Source of the DNA: a virus
Length of the DNA stretch: 44,815 nucleotides
IMG/VR virus record: IMGVR_UViG_3300013772_000021
Location: 1-44,815 of that record
Strand: one strand, 5' to 3'
Notes under the pieces: model-generated
Told to the model about the DNA's origin: nothing
What the model saw: the letters and a program-made list of their open reading frames with translations, nothing else
Database searches by the model: none
Translations under genes and position numbers: made by a program
Shown: positions 33,711 to 41,113 of the stretch, piece after piece
How the letters are laid out: each line of letters begins with the position of its first letter
How positions within the stretch are numbered: the first letter of the stretch is position 1

Positions 33711-34544
33711 TTAAATTCCGACATCGCCCACCTCTCGAAAGGTGAATGTGAAACTGCGCTGGTTAGTAGGATCTGCGAGGGCTTTCTCCAGCTCAAACTT
33801 CCCGCCCTTTAGTCCATCACGATGCTTGAGAATCTTGAGAAAGGTTTTCTGTGTGTCCTCTATATGTGCAAGCGAGAGAACCGTTTCTGGTTTGAAGTCC
33901 AACGCGTTTGATCCCTTAGCTCCGCCCATTTTCTCTTGGCCATAACTAACGCGATTCATTTCACTCACCATAAAAATGGTTAAATTGCCGTCATACTTCA
34001 CCTTCAATCGATCCATTGAATAAACCCACGTCTCTAAGCTTTTTCGATCATCATCAGCGACGGGGTCGAGGGCCTGCGCACTATCCAACAGCAACAAGAC
34101 CGGCTTTTGATACTTCTCCCAACACTCAGCGATTCTTTGCTCTAAAAGTGGAATGTCAGAAACCGTCTCAGTATAAATATGCAGAGGATAGCCAGCTACC
34201 GACTGAGCAAACGCCCTCTTCTCCTCATGAGATGCAACCATCAGGTCAGACTCTGAGATCTGATTCTTCTGGCAGATTAGACGGCTGCGAAATCTTCCCT
34301 CTCCGTTCTCTTTCTCAATAACGATGCACGGATTTCCCTGGGCGATGTTGTAGTGAACAATTTGGAGAGCGAACGTACTTTTTCCGCTAGAGGTCTCGCC
34401 TTGTATAGAAACGAAGTTCCCGAGGCCAAGCAGATAGCGATCTATCGACGGAATGCCTGTTTGGAGGCCGGTGATTCGTCTATCTACATAACGAAGGAAC
34501 TTGTTCCAGTTTTTATTGATTCTCGCGTCGTCTAGGCTTCGCAT
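33711..34544 (-). CDS. DnaB-C/RecA-like replicative helicase ATPase
   Basis: 277 residues. RITGLQTGIPSIDRYLLGL precedes Walker A GETSSGKST (49-57); E77 in VIEKENGEG; Walker B LLLLD (150-154); VSEMNRVSYG and GSNALDFKPETVL resemble the DnaB SQLNR and sensor segments. It lacks the DnaB N-terminal domain, so it is a minimal helicase/recombinase core. Neighbours are polymerase, SSB-like and exonuclease genes. A RadA/RecA-type role is the alternative. Confidence 0.82.
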   Translation of the reverse strand: MRSLDDARINKNWNKFLRYVDRRITGLQTGIPSIDRYLLGLGNFVSIQGETSSGKSTFALQIVHYNIAQGNPCIVIEKENGEGRFRSRLICQKNQISESDLMVASHEEKRAFAQSVAGYPLHIYTETVSDIPLLEQRIAECWEKYQKPVLLLLDSAQALDPVADDDRKSLETWVYSMDRLKVKYDGNLTIFMVSEMNRVSYGQEKMGGAKGSNALDFKPETVLSLAHIEDTQKTFLKILKHRDGLKGGKFELEKALADPTNQRSFTFTFREVGDVGI

Positions 34545-35037
34545 TGCAACTCCCCATAGGACGGCGGTTTTGTGCTTGCTCCTTCTTAGTTGCCCAACGA
34601 AGATTTCCCGGTTCGTAATTCCCGTCGTTATCGATTCGATCTAAAGAGTGCTCAGGAGACGGAGGGTATCCTATGTAGGAGTAGAAGGCGGCGAAATTAT
34701 CCACCCACTCGGGCGCAAGGGTAATACCGCGCGCGCCATAATACTGATATGCCCAGCTGTTTGTATTGAAGCAGCGATGCTTGATTGCGCACCAGCGATT
34801 ATAAACACTCAGGCCATGTGACCTAAATCTTTCTGCACGCTTTTCATCATTCCAGCAACCGCAACTGAGTGTGTGTCCTTGTTGCAAACTTTTAGCCCTA
34901 ATCGATTTCCGCACTCCACAATCACAGAGGCAGCGATAAATAAGATAGGTTCCACCCTTAGTGGGAACACTTTTAATTTTACGTAGCACCAAAAGACGCC
35001 CAAACCGCATCCCTACAATTGAACAGGGCTTACCCAT
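34513..35037 (-). CDS. HNH endonuclease (DRIDND type)
   Basis: 174 residues from ATG 35037 (MGKPCSIVGMRFGRLLVL); that ATG overlaps the upstream stop (ATGGGTAA). N-terminal beta domain with zinc cysteines (YRCLCDCG, HTLSCGC), middle with WCAIKHRCFN, YYGARGI, and HNH core SLDRIDNDGNYEPGNLRWAT followed by QNRR. This architecture is a frequent phage HNH nuclease. Overlaps the helicase gene by 32 bp. Confidence 0.85.
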   Translation of the reverse strand: MGKPCSIVGMRFGRLLVLRKIKSVPTKGGTYLIYRCLCDCGVRKSIRAKSLQQGHTLSCGCWNDEKRAERFRSHGLSVYNRWCAIKHRCFNTNSWAYQYYGARGITLAPEWVDNFAAFYSYIGYPPSPEHSLDRIDNDGNYEPGNLRWATKKEQAQNRRPMGSCNAKPRRRENQ

Positions 35038-35371
35038 TTTTAAGTCTCTCTCGTGCCGCTTCAATGCGCTCGAAGTCTGGGTTACTGATGGGTTTAGATG
35101 TCGCTTCTTTCTTCAGCCCCGTGATCAAGGCTGGTAGAGATACAGCGAACACACTGATGTTGCGGCCTGCGTTATCGGCAAAGTCGTTTCTATAAGCGCC
35201 AAGGTAGAAGTCGATTAAGCGTTGTAAGGTCTCAGCCCCATAGTTAGCGAGTAGGCGTTTAAAGATTGCGCCGTCTTTTTGCCAAACGATGTTGTAGGGG
35301 GAATCGTATTTCTTCTCCCAGGTGCGTGCAAAATGGAGGAGCAGATCTTTATTAGGATTGTTATTAGTCAC
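35030..35371 (-). CDS. Possible helicase loader / replication accessory protein
   Basis: 113 residues, GTG start overlapping the Dam gene stop. Helical: LLLHFARTWEKKYDSPY, IFKRLLANYGAETLQRLIDFYL, ISVFAVSLPALITGLKKE. Small helical protein in the replication operon before the helicase (with an HNH gene between them); such proteins often load helicase or resemble the C-terminal part of DnaT/DnaD-like proteins. No direct motif proves it. Confidence 0.5.
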   Translation of the reverse strand: MTNNNPNKDLLLHFARTWEKKYDSPYNIVWQKDGAIFKRLLANYGAETLQRLIDFYLGAYRNDFADNAGRNISVFAVSLPALITGLKKEATSKPISNPDFERIEAARERLKNG

Positions 35372-35879
35372 GGGTTTTTAAAACTCCTCTAAAAACGACA
35401 ATCAGGTTTGGAAACCGCGCAGACGACGCCTTGACTGGCCTGGTGTCCTTCCCTAGCAATCCAACGGGCGGAACAAACTTTATGCGGCGAGGCCACGGAA
35501 TCACCGTTACACCAGGCCGGTATTCCAGCTTCTCAAAGTTATAAATAAACTTGTGGTACCAACCAGTGCTGGTATCGCCTGGTAATAGGCAGACGACAAC
35601 GCAACCTTTCACCGCCTCTATTGAGGCTTTCTCCACCCATGGTTTTGGATCTGAGTAAGGTGGATTCATCCAGCACTGTGGTGTACCGACGATCATGTGA
35701 TTCATCGAGTTTGCCCAATCAGTCGTAAGAGCATTCTGTTCTTCAGTGAGCCAAGCCTTCGCCTTGGTATTCTCCGCCGTCGCACACACATCCAAATCAA
35801 ACGGACCAAACTGCTTGCTACACCACTCGAACACTTCCGGAGGCGTGCTCCAATAATCTGAAGGCTTCAGAGATTTCAT
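35364..35879 (-). CDS. Phage-type DNA N6-adenine methyltransferase (Dam family)
   Basis: 171 residues. SDYWSTPPEVFEW near the N-terminus is the signature of small phage Dam-like methyltransferases; FDLDVCATAEN is the SAM-binding part and N72-P-P-Y75 the catalytic motif. The C-terminus has strand-like RIKFVPPVG. Would methylate adenine in phage DNA, protecting it from host restriction. Sits between SSB-like and loader genes. Confidence 0.88.
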   Translation of the reverse strand: MKSLKPSDYWSTPPEVFEWCSKQFGPFDLDVCATAENTKAKAWLTEEQNALTTDWANSMNHMIVGTPQCWMNPPYSDPKPWVEKASIEAVKGCVVVCLLPGDTSTGWYHKFIYNFEKLEYRPGVTVIPWPRRIKFVPPVGLLGKDTRPVKASSARFPNLIVVFRGVLKTRD

Positions 35880-35975
35880 ACAGATCTCCTGTGCTTGTTT
35901 GAGGAGGGGACCGGATAAGAGCGGTAAAGTTACCTCATCGAACCCGATCCCCCGTCGGGGTGTAGGAAGGAAGTT

Positions 35976-36386
35976 TTACAAGTCGCCGAAGTCGTCCGAC
36001 GTCGAAGCCACATTAACTTTGCTCGCCACGATTGGTGCTGCATTCGTTTCCACAACCTTAAGCTGTGGTCCACCATTCGCTTTGTACAACTCGAAGGAGT
36101 GGAAGGGTTTACCGGCAAAATTACCCTTCGTCTTAATCTCCTGCCCGGCGTAAATAATACGCACTCGGGTACCGGGCTGAATATTCTTCAACAGGTAGTT
36201 GAGGTGCCCACAGCCATTAACAGCGACATCGCCGTTATCAGTACTGAAGAAATGGGATAAATTTCCGAAGTCTCCAATCACTTTGCTGTGTTGAAATTCA
36301 CCAGTTACAACTTCCTGGCCGGGTTTAAGGTCCTTAAGCTTTACGAACGTCAGCCCTCCGCCGACGCGTTTAAATTCTTCTGCCAT
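35976..36386 (-). CDS. Putative single-stranded DNA-binding protein
   Basis: 136 residues. Beta-rich OB-like core (FVKLKDLKPGQEVVTGEF, TRVRIIYAGQEIKTK, FHSFELYKA) followed by a flexible Ala/Val/Ser tail ending DDFGDL, the acidic end typical of SSBs. Position between exonuclease, HNH and Dam genes fits replication/recombination. The 96-bp gap downstream holds only a short CCCC/GGGG inverted repeat. Confidence 0.65.
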   Translation of the reverse strand: MAEEFKRVGGGLTFVKLKDLKPGQEVVTGEFQHSKVIGDFGNLSHFFSTDNGDVAVNGCGHLNYLLKNIQPGTRVRIIYAGQEIKTKGNFAGKPFHSFELYKANGGPQLKVVETNAAPIVASKVNVASTSDDFGDL

Positions 36387-36387
36387 T

Positions 36388-36960
36388 TTAGAACTCCTTC
36401 GATTTTGAGGTTAAAGAAACATGTCGCCAGCCTTTTCCGTTAACCAGCAGATGAATCAAGCTGAAGCTGACTTTGTACGTACGGGCCAGGTCTACTTGTT
36501 TGTATTTTCCCGATGCATAGAGTTTGCGGATCATGAAGACTTCTGCCTCTGTGAGTTTGCTCATGCCGTGTCTGCTCCCAGAGGCTGGAATTTTTAAACC
36601 TTTAGCAAAAGCGCGCTTAACATTTTCGCTACGGGTCACAAGCTGGAGATTTTCTAGTCGGTTGTTTTGCTTGTTACCGTCGATATGATCAAGCTCTCGT
36701 CCAGGAGGCACTAGGCCATTGAACTGAGTCCAAACGATTTGGTGAACGCCTAGATCAAGGCGGCGGCCTTCAAGATCTCTGAGGTCAAGATGTGTGTAGC
36801 CCCGAGCGCTAATCGCAGTCTTACGAAGATGAGGAAGAGTTCGTGTGTTACCTCCGGTGTCCACGTTTGACCAGACACCTCCAAGCGCGTCCGCAAAGTA
36901 CCGGCCGGATTCAAGTAAGGACTGAAGCCGAAGTTGATTAGCTAATCTTCGCTGAGGCAT
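36388..36960 (-). CDS. HNH endonuclease with C-terminal helix-turn-helix
   Basis: 190 residues. HNH core ELDHIDGNKQNNRLENLQLV, N-terminal beta part (GYTHLDLRDLEGRRLDLGV, HQIVWTQFNG) and a C-terminal DNA-binding helix-turn-helix (KLTEAEVFMIRKLYASGKYK, QVDLARTYKVS). ATG overlaps the stop of the exonuclease gene (TAATG). Confidence 0.88.
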   Translation of the reverse strand: MPQRRLANQLRLQSLLESGRYFADALGGVWSNVDTGGNTRTLPHLRKTAISARGYTHLDLRDLEGRRLDLGVHQIVWTQFNGLVPPGRELDHIDGNKQNNRLENLQLVTRSENVKRAFAKGLKIPASGSRHGMSKLTEAEVFMIRKLYASGKYKQVDLARTYKVSFSLIHLLVNGKGWRHVSLTSKSKEF

Positions 36961-37679
36961 TACAACGCCCCACCCTTCTTGCTGTACTTCGGCGAGATGA
37001 TTTCTCGCAACACACCCAAAGTTGCCACTGACTTAGCAAGCGACTGCGTCTGTCCCTCGACAAGCTGGATTGCTTTCTTGAGATCATCTTTCGTAACTTT
37101 AGGGGGCGTCTTGGTTTGCACTAGATCCCAAAACGTAATCAACTCACTAAGGAGGTTTGTGATGTATGCTTCGTCGCGAGCGACGGGAACGATCACTCCG
37201 TCAGTTCCATCAAAGCTCACGTAATCCAAAGTCTTCGCCTCTGATGCGAGGAATTGGTGCATCAATTGTGGGAGATACTTATCTGGGACTTTGCCGCTAA
37301 TGGCGGTCGCATGGTCGACTTTACCTGGCGCCTTAATTTCCAGCAGATGCATGTCAGTCTGATCTGCACCGTCAAGACTCGCACGAATAAATTTGTGTAC
37401 CGGGTGCTCAACGTTAATCACTTCCATCTTGCGGCCCGTCTTCTTCTCGTACCAAGCGCGTGCAATCGGCTCTAAGAATTTGCCTCGTTCAACCGCCGCT
37501 TGGGCGAAGGGGTTCATGGGTGGTGGAGTGGCGATGTCACATTTGTAGGTCCAAACCTCGAATCTGCTGGTCCAAGGGGACACGCCTAGGATTGCGGGTG
37601 CATCGCTCGCACCCAGACCCTTATTACGCCACTGAAGCCATGTAGAGCCACTTTGTTTGAAGTCGTTTGAAATAATCAT
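36960..37679 (-). CDS. YqaJ / lambda-exonuclease-like recombination nuclease
   Basis: 239 residues from ATG 37679 (MIISNDFKQSG). WLQWRNKGLGASDAPAILG is the start of YqaJ-family nucleases; RGKFLEPIARAWYEKKTG, FIRASLDGADQ and LLEIKAPG hold the PD-(D/E)xK active site (D and E-x-K). Degrades one strand of duplex DNA in annealing recombination. First gene of the replication operon; the predicted mRNA start (about 37682) is only 3-4 nt before the ATG. Confidence 0.85.
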   Translation of the reverse strand: MIISNDFKQSGSTWLQWRNKGLGASDAPAILGVSPWTSRFEVWTYKCDIATPPPMNPFAQAAVERGKFLEPIARAWYEKKTGRKMEVINVEHPVHKFIRASLDGADQTDMHLLEIKAPGKVDHATAISGKVPDKYLPQLMHQFLASEAKTLDYVSFDGTDGVIVPVARDEAYITNLLSELITFWDLVQTKTPPKVTKDDLKKAIQLVEGQTQSLAKSVATLGVLREIISPKYSKKGGAL

Positions 37680-37688
37680 CGTAAAACC

Positions 37689-37719
37689 AGTATAGCACAA
37701 CACGACCACGTTGCGTCAA
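37689..37719 (-). promoter_or_regulatory. Extended -10 promoter of the replication operon
   Basis: On the - strand TTGACG (37714-37719), 19-bp spacer, TGC-TATACT (37689-37697 for the extended -10). The -10 is followed by GGTT, as in the MTase promoter. Predicted start near 37682, so the exonuclease mRNA is nearly leaderless. Confidence 0.75.
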
Positions 37720-37726
37720 TACACTC

Positions 37727-37739
37727 ATTGTGAGACAAT
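37727..37739. promoter_or_regulatory. Perfect short palindrome in divergent promoter region
   Basis: ATTGT-GAG-ACAAT between the exonuclease promoter (leftward) and the CYTH gene (rightward). Likely operator controlling both directions. Half-site AATAATGGTCA follows at 37746-37756. Confidence 0.5.
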
Positions 37740-37766
37740 ACGACTAATAATGGTCACGGAGAATAA

Positions 37767-38345
37767 ATGCTTAAACTAACCCGCGAAATTGAACGTAAGT
37801 TGGTGGTGAGAACTGGGGCGACGAGGGAGAGTGTTGACTCTGTCATCACGCACGAACTCATGTTCATGGAGAACGAGATCATCCGAGGCCACAGTATTGA
37901 TCTCTATTGGCGCGCTCCTATCGACGGTGGTAGAGCCGACTTTATCCGCCTGCGTGAACTAGAGGATGGTAAATGTGAATTGACGGCGAAGTGCCAGGAT
38001 AAGGGTAGTAACGTCGACCGCATCGAGATCAACGTAAATATCCCCGACCGTCCCCAGCTCGTGAACTATATGAACCTAGTACATGGTGAGCCCACAATAC
38101 GCATCGAGAAGTCCTACACCGTATTCGTCCTCTCGCCGGTCCTCAACGTCTCCACATACAGAGTTAAGGGCGATAAGAGAGTCTTCGTCGAGGTCGAAGG
38201 CCCGAACATTGAGACCGTGGACGCCGTCATCAACCAGCTTTCTAGTCGGCTAACGTTGCTTCAAGAGTGCAGGAGTCTGTTTGAGATCTTCGCCGGTCCT
38301 GCGCGCCTTAATCCAATGGTAATGACGTATGCGAGGTTTGAGTAA
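37767..38345 (+). CDS. CYTH-domain protein (triphosphate tunnel metalloenzyme-like)
   Basis: 192 residues. The ExExK signature is at the N-terminus (E7-I-E9-R-K11); other tunnel residues appear in order: FIRLRE (RxR), ELTAKCQDKG (K), RIEKSYTVFVLSP (K-S), and FVEVEG (ExE). This family includes inorganic triphosphatases, thiamine triphosphatases and class IV adenylate cyclases, acting on triphosphate substrates. Shine-Dalgarno GGAG 6-7 nt upstream of ATG. Opposite direction to the replication operon, sharing its control region, so it probably acts early. Which triphosphate it acts on cannot be read from the sequence. Confidence 0.78.
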   Translation: MLKLTREIERKLVVRTGATRESVDSVITHELMFMENEIIRGHSIDLYWRAPIDGGRADFIRLRELEDGKCELTAKCQDKGSNVDRIEINVNIPDRPQLVNYMNLVHGEPTIRIEKSYTVFVLSPVLNVSTYRVKGDKRVFVEVEGPNIETVDAVINQLSSRLTLLQECRSLFEIFAGPARLNPMVMTYARFE

Positions 38346-38350
38346 TAAAT

Positions 38351-38659
38351 ATGGCCGACAATATTATGTATCCTTGTATTGGATGTACTTCAGTTGCCGG
38401 TCTCCACACTAATCGTCCCCCATGCAGGTTTGCTAAACCTGAACGAAAGCCTGTTGTCGTTGATACCCTAGAGAAACCTCTTCGGTACAATCAGGGTAGG
38501 ATTGAGGTTTGGGATTTTATCCTCGACCAAAAGATGGGGTATCTTGAAGGGTGTGCAATTAAATATCTGTGTCGGTTTCGCTTGAAGGGCGGCGTTGAGG
38601 ATCTTAAGAAAGCCCGAGTTTATCTGGATAAGCTTATTGAGGTTGAAAGCAAAAAATAA
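38351..38659 (+). CDS. DUF3310-type phage protein
   Basis: 102 residues. C-terminal half has the DUF3310 pattern: EKPLRYNQGRIEVWDFILDQ, MGYLEGCAIKYLCRF, KGGVEDLKKARVYL. N-terminal part has a Cys cluster (PCIGC ... RPPC). Function of the family is unknown; it is common in phage replication modules. Starts 5 nt after the CYTH gene, so the two are one transcript ending at the hairpin 38663-38693. Confidence 0.82.
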   Translation: MADNIMYPCIGCTSVAGLHTNRPPCRFAKPERKPVVVDTLEKPLRYNQGRIEVWDFILDQKMGYLEGCAIKYLCRFRLKGGVEDLKKARVYLDKLIEVESKK

Positions 38660-38662
38660 TAA

Positions 38663-38693
38663 CCAGTATGCTAATTGTTAGTTAACATACTGG
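38663..38693. terminator. Bidirectional terminator hairpin
   Basis: CCAGTATG (38663-38670) and CATACTGG (38686-38693) are perfect 8-bp arms, extended inside by CTAA/TTAG. Downstream on the - strand is TTATTATTTTTT; on the + strand AGATTATTTT. It separates the rightward CYTH-DUF3310 transcript from the leftward small-gene operon ending at 38697. Confidence 0.75.
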
Positions 38694-38696
38694 AGA

Positions 38697-38840
38697 TTAT
38701 TTTCTAGACGCTGACATCACTAAGCACCCTGTCAGGATCGATGCAGGTAGTAATGTCCATGGAAACATAAAGTGGGAGAGTATGGAGAATACGCAGGACA
38801 GTATTATAAAGGTCGCCGTCGCCATTAAAAGGTCGTTCAT
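38697..38840 (-). CDS. Small two-helix membrane protein, 47 residues
   Basis: MNDLLMATATFIILSCVFSI then LLPASILTGCLVMS: two hydrophobic helices separated by a Pro/Trp turn, short Arg/Lys end. ATG overlaps the upstream stop (ATGA). Last gene of the operon, directly before the terminator. Topology is holin-like, but its place in an early-type operon suggests another membrane role. Confidence 0.6.
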   Translation of the reverse strand: MNDLLMATATFIILSCVFSILSHFMFPWTLLPASILTGCLVMSASRK

Positions 38841-39043
38841 TTCTTCTTACCTTTCTTCACCAACTTGCGGCACTGCTTTGGGTGTGGAAGGGTTAGATCA
38901 AAGTGGCCAATCCGACCTGCGTTATCCCCTACATACAGAAGCCCATTATTCGCAAAACCCTCTACGGTTGTATCTACTGATATAGGGTTGAAATTATTAT
39001 CCGTCCCATAAACCCGGATGCGATCCCCGACTTTAAACTTCAT
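38837..39043 (-). CDS. Small basic SH3/KOW-like protein
   Basis: 68 residues: FKVGDRIRVYGTDNNFNPI, TTVEGFANNGLLYVG, ending with a Lys-rich tail (KLVKKGKKK). Small barrel composition (GD.I.V). No specific function. Confidence 0.6.
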   Translation of the reverse strand: MKFKVGDRIRVYGTDNNFNPISVDTTVEGFANNGLLYVGDNAGRIGHFDLTLPHPKQCRKLVKKGKKK

Positions 39044-39357
39044 TGCTGTTTTCCTCCATACCCTGGTACGAAAATTAGGGATGATGAGGTTGTGCTGTTC
39101 ATCGTAATCATCTGTTCATTATAAAGTGAACAGGAGCCACTTTTAGTAAGCGCAATGCACTCCAACTCCTGTTTAGCCAATGCTGAGATCCGCGTCGAAT
39201 CGGCTGTTTGGAGCCAGTTTTCGAGCATTGGGCGGAAGTTAGGCCCGCAGAAAGCCATCAGTGTGCGGACAACGCTATAAGCTTCCTGCGTTTCAAATGG
39301 TTCCATCTGCTCTAAGAACAGTTCAATCGATAGTGTTTGATAGCGTTGGCTTAGCAC
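39040..39357 (-). CDS. Hypothetical helical protein
   Basis: 105 residues, GTG start overlapping the stop of the upstream gene. Mostly helical (LSIELFLEQMEPFETQEAY, LMAFCGPNFRPMLENWL, ALAKQELECIAL) and a Thr/Ser-rich C-terminus. Not recognised. Confidence 0.6.
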   Translation of the reverse strand: MLSQRYQTLSIELFLEQMEPFETQEAYSVVRTLMAFCGPNFRPMLENWLQTADSTRISALAKQELECIALTKSGSCSLYNEQMITMNSTTSSSLIFVPGYGGKQQ

Positions 39358-39647
39358 TTGAACGCCCCCTTCGATGAGTTATCCATGCTCATCAAACAGG
39401 CTTCACAATATTTAACGACGTTGCCTGAACCCATCGGATAGGAGGAGCCCCAGCTGCACCTAGGGCAGTGGATAACTTCTTTCTCGTGAACGTCTCTCTC
39501 TTCAGCGTTACGGAAGAATTGCCCACATCCGTCAAGAGCACAGCGGTGACGTCGAAGAATAAACTTTAGTTTCACTATATGTCTAACTGCTGATAAAGGT
39601 TTTACTACTTCAGCAGATTTTTTCTTGATGATAATATTTGTTTTCAT
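39351..39647 (-). CDS. Cys/His zinc-finger protein
   Basis: 98 residues. C2H2-like zinc finger CALDGCGQFF...HEKEVIHC followed by CPRC, and a second C-x-x-C in YCEACL. Basic N-terminus (IKKKSAEVVK, KLKFILRRHR). ATG overlaps the upstream stop. Probably nucleic-acid binding. Confidence 0.65.
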   Translation of the reverse strand: MKTNIIIKKKSAEVVKPLSAVRHIVKLKFILRRHRCALDGCGQFFRNAEERDVHEKEVIHCPRCSWGSSYPMGSGNVVKYCEACLMSMDNSSKGAFKC

Positions 39648-40051
39648 TTAACCAATCTCCAAAAAGCTGCTGCCCCGTCGAAGCGGAGGTAAAAAGCCGG
39701 GCTCTTCTTATCTACATACTTAACGGAAGCACCAGTGCTATCGGTAATAAGAACGCTCAGAATAACTCCATTTAAATGCTGTGCTTCAACGTTGAACGGA
39801 ACGATTCGGTGTATGTTGCACAGATCACTTAGAGGCATCCAAGGATTATTAGGAGGACCAAAGTGATTCCTCACCGCGTCTTGATAACCCTGATCCATTA
39901 TGGGCAATTCGATCTTCACCGTTTTCTCATTATCGTCGTCGGCGTTATATTCAGGACTAAGTGAGCACGATGGATTAATACATTCCATCTTCATCGACGT
40001 GAACGACGTGTTGATGAGCGGAGAGCCACAGATGCAGTTAAAGTTGTTCAT
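39644..40051 (-). CDS. Hypothetical protein with N-terminal zinc finger
   Basis: 135 residues from ATG 40051 (MNNFNCICGSPLI), which has GGGGAAG upstream; the frame is open to 40144. N-terminal CICG and CINPSC form a zinc-binding four-Cys cluster. The rest is beta-rich (LNGVILSVLITDSTG, SPAFYLRFDGAAAFWRL). No family recognised. Confidence 0.65.
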   Translation of the reverse strand: MNNFNCICGSPLINTSFTSMKMECINPSCSLSPEYNADDDNEKTVKIELPIMDQGYQDAVRNHFGPPNNPWMPLSDLCNIHRIVPFNVEAQHLNGVILSVLITDSTGASVKYVDKKSPAFYLRFDGAAAFWRLVK

Positions 40052-40151
40052 TTTTGCTTCCCCTTTCTTCCAGGCTGGATAGGGGGACGAGGCTGATGGG
40101 TGCGCGAGGAGCTTTGCCATACTTGTGCTCATAGAGACGAACAAACTCTGG

Positions 40152-40283
40152 TCAGCTTACATAGACGCGCTGTTGGGTCTGCGACAGACACTTCAGACAC
40201 CCCCACCGTCCATGGAAGCGGTGTTTTATTCCCTCTTTCTCGGGATCATGCTTGAGACAAAATAATTTTGTTTGTTCCATCAT
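40152..40283 (-). CDS. Very short zinc-finger-like protein, 43 residues
   Basis: MMEQTKLFCLKHDPEK, then HRFHGRWGCLKCL: a C-x2-H ... C-x2-C pattern in only 43 residues. GGAG Shine-Dalgarno about 11 nt upstream of ATG 40283. Fills the gap between two other small genes of the same operon, same style as its zinc-binding neighbours. Confidence 0.6.
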   Translation of the reverse strand: MMEQTKLFCLKHDPEKEGIKHRFHGRWGCLKCLSQTQQRVYVS

Positions 40284-40307
40284 AAAACGTACCGCTCCTT
40301 TACCTTC

Positions 40308-40541
40308 TTAAAGACAAACCACAACCAGCCACAGGATTGCATAGACAAGAAACATCTTAACGATTGGATCACTCAGGAAACTAAAGATCCGGGTGAGAAG
40401 GTTGACCACGATCTCCATCATGCCGTGGAAGAATTCTCTAAAGAATCCGTCCAAGATCCTGAAGGCGTCTATTGCATCAACCACTAGATGTTCGAAGAGG
40501 TTCCTTAAACTAATGAGTCCCTTTTTGACCAGGTTAATCAT
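40308..40541 (-). CDS. Small membrane-associated protein
   Basis: 77 residues. N-terminal basic/amphipathic helices (LVKKGLISLRNLFEHLVV, FRILDGFFREFFHGMMEI) and a C-terminal transmembrane helix (IVKMFLVYAILWLVVVCL). No clear Shine-Dalgarno. A + strand frame over the same bases has no such organisation. The gap 40542-40721 shows no convincing gene. Confidence 0.45.
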   Translation of the reverse strand: MINLVKKGLISLRNLFEHLVVDAIDAFRILDGFFREFFHGMMEIVVNLLTRIFSFLSDPIVKMFLVYAILWLVVVCL

Positions 40542-40721
40542 AAGGAACTATCAATGCACATCCCGTTCCATTTAGTCCAGGCTGACCAATGTTGGTTATG
40601 GTGCTGGCAAACGAATGGGAAGGTGACAGGTATGAGGAGGAAAGGGTCGTAAGTATGCGGAAGGAGCTATAGATTTATATTGTGTGGAAGTTTTGGTGAG
40701 TAGAAGATCGTCAGGATAGTA

Positions 40722-41084
40722 TTATCTCCCTCGGACTTTTGAGACCTTAAGGATCTTGGCATTGCGAATAGCTGGAAACGCAATCTCCGTCTTACGCTCA
40801 TTGGGCGGAAGGTTTATGGAGACAGCCTTTTCCCAGCCTTCGTGGAGGGTGATCAGTGGCATCAACTCCTCAATCTCTTCCTTAGCTTTAGAGAAGGCTT
40901 CGAGGCGGCGTAGGATCTTAATCTGGTCAACGCGAGAGACCATAGGGTGGGTCACTACAGGTCTTGTCAGCCCCTTCTCATCTGGAGTCGTTAAGACGGT
41001 TTCCGTCCTGCCATCCTCTGCGATTTCGGTATAGAAGCGTTGTGTTCCGTAAGAGAGTGTTCCGTGTCGTGAGTTCTTAGGCAT
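40722..41084 (-). CDS. Hypothetical protein, first gene of small-gene operon
   Basis: 120 residues. Beta start (RHGTLSYGTQRFYTEIAED, GRTETVLTTPDEKG), then a helical middle (IKILRRLEAFSKAKEEIEEL). Not recognised. Strong Shine-Dalgarno CCTCC complement (GGAGG, 41094-41098) and TATAAT -10 at 41108-41113 upstream on the - strand. Confidence 0.7.
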   Translation of the reverse strand: MPKNSRHGTLSYGTQRFYTEIAEDGRTETVLTTPDEKGLTRPVVTHPMVSRVDQIKILRRLEAFSKAKEEIEELMPLITLHEGWEKAVSINLPPNERKTEIAFPAIRNAKILKVSKVRGR

Positions 41085-41107
41085 GTTCTTAATCCTCCGG
41101 TAATCTT

Positions 41108-41113
41108 ATTATA
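41108..41113 (-). promoter_or_regulatory. -10 element close to the operon start
   Basis: TATAAT on the - strand with no good -35 at normal spacing. Predicted start near 41101; leader about 17 nt with GGAGG. Probably works with, or as alternative to, the promoter at 41207-41234. Confidence 0.45.

Noticed and set aside
35930-35975. tRNA-like GGTTCGA on the - strand
   Set aside because: No 5-bp T stem, no anticodon arm or acceptor stem around it.
37724-37756. Sigma-70 promoter for the CYTH gene at AATAATGG (37746-37753)
   Set aside because: AATAAT lacks a usable -35 at 16-19 bp; TTGCGT-17-GACAAT upstream is only a weak alternative, so I do not list a promoter.
38782-38985. + strand frame starting MENTQDSII
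   Set aside because: Covers two leftward genes (38697-38840 and 38837-39043), which fit the operon overlaps better.
40272-40487. + strand open frame of 71 codons
   Set aside because: Antisense to the membrane-type gene 40308-40541 in a leftward operon, no Shine-Dalgarno.
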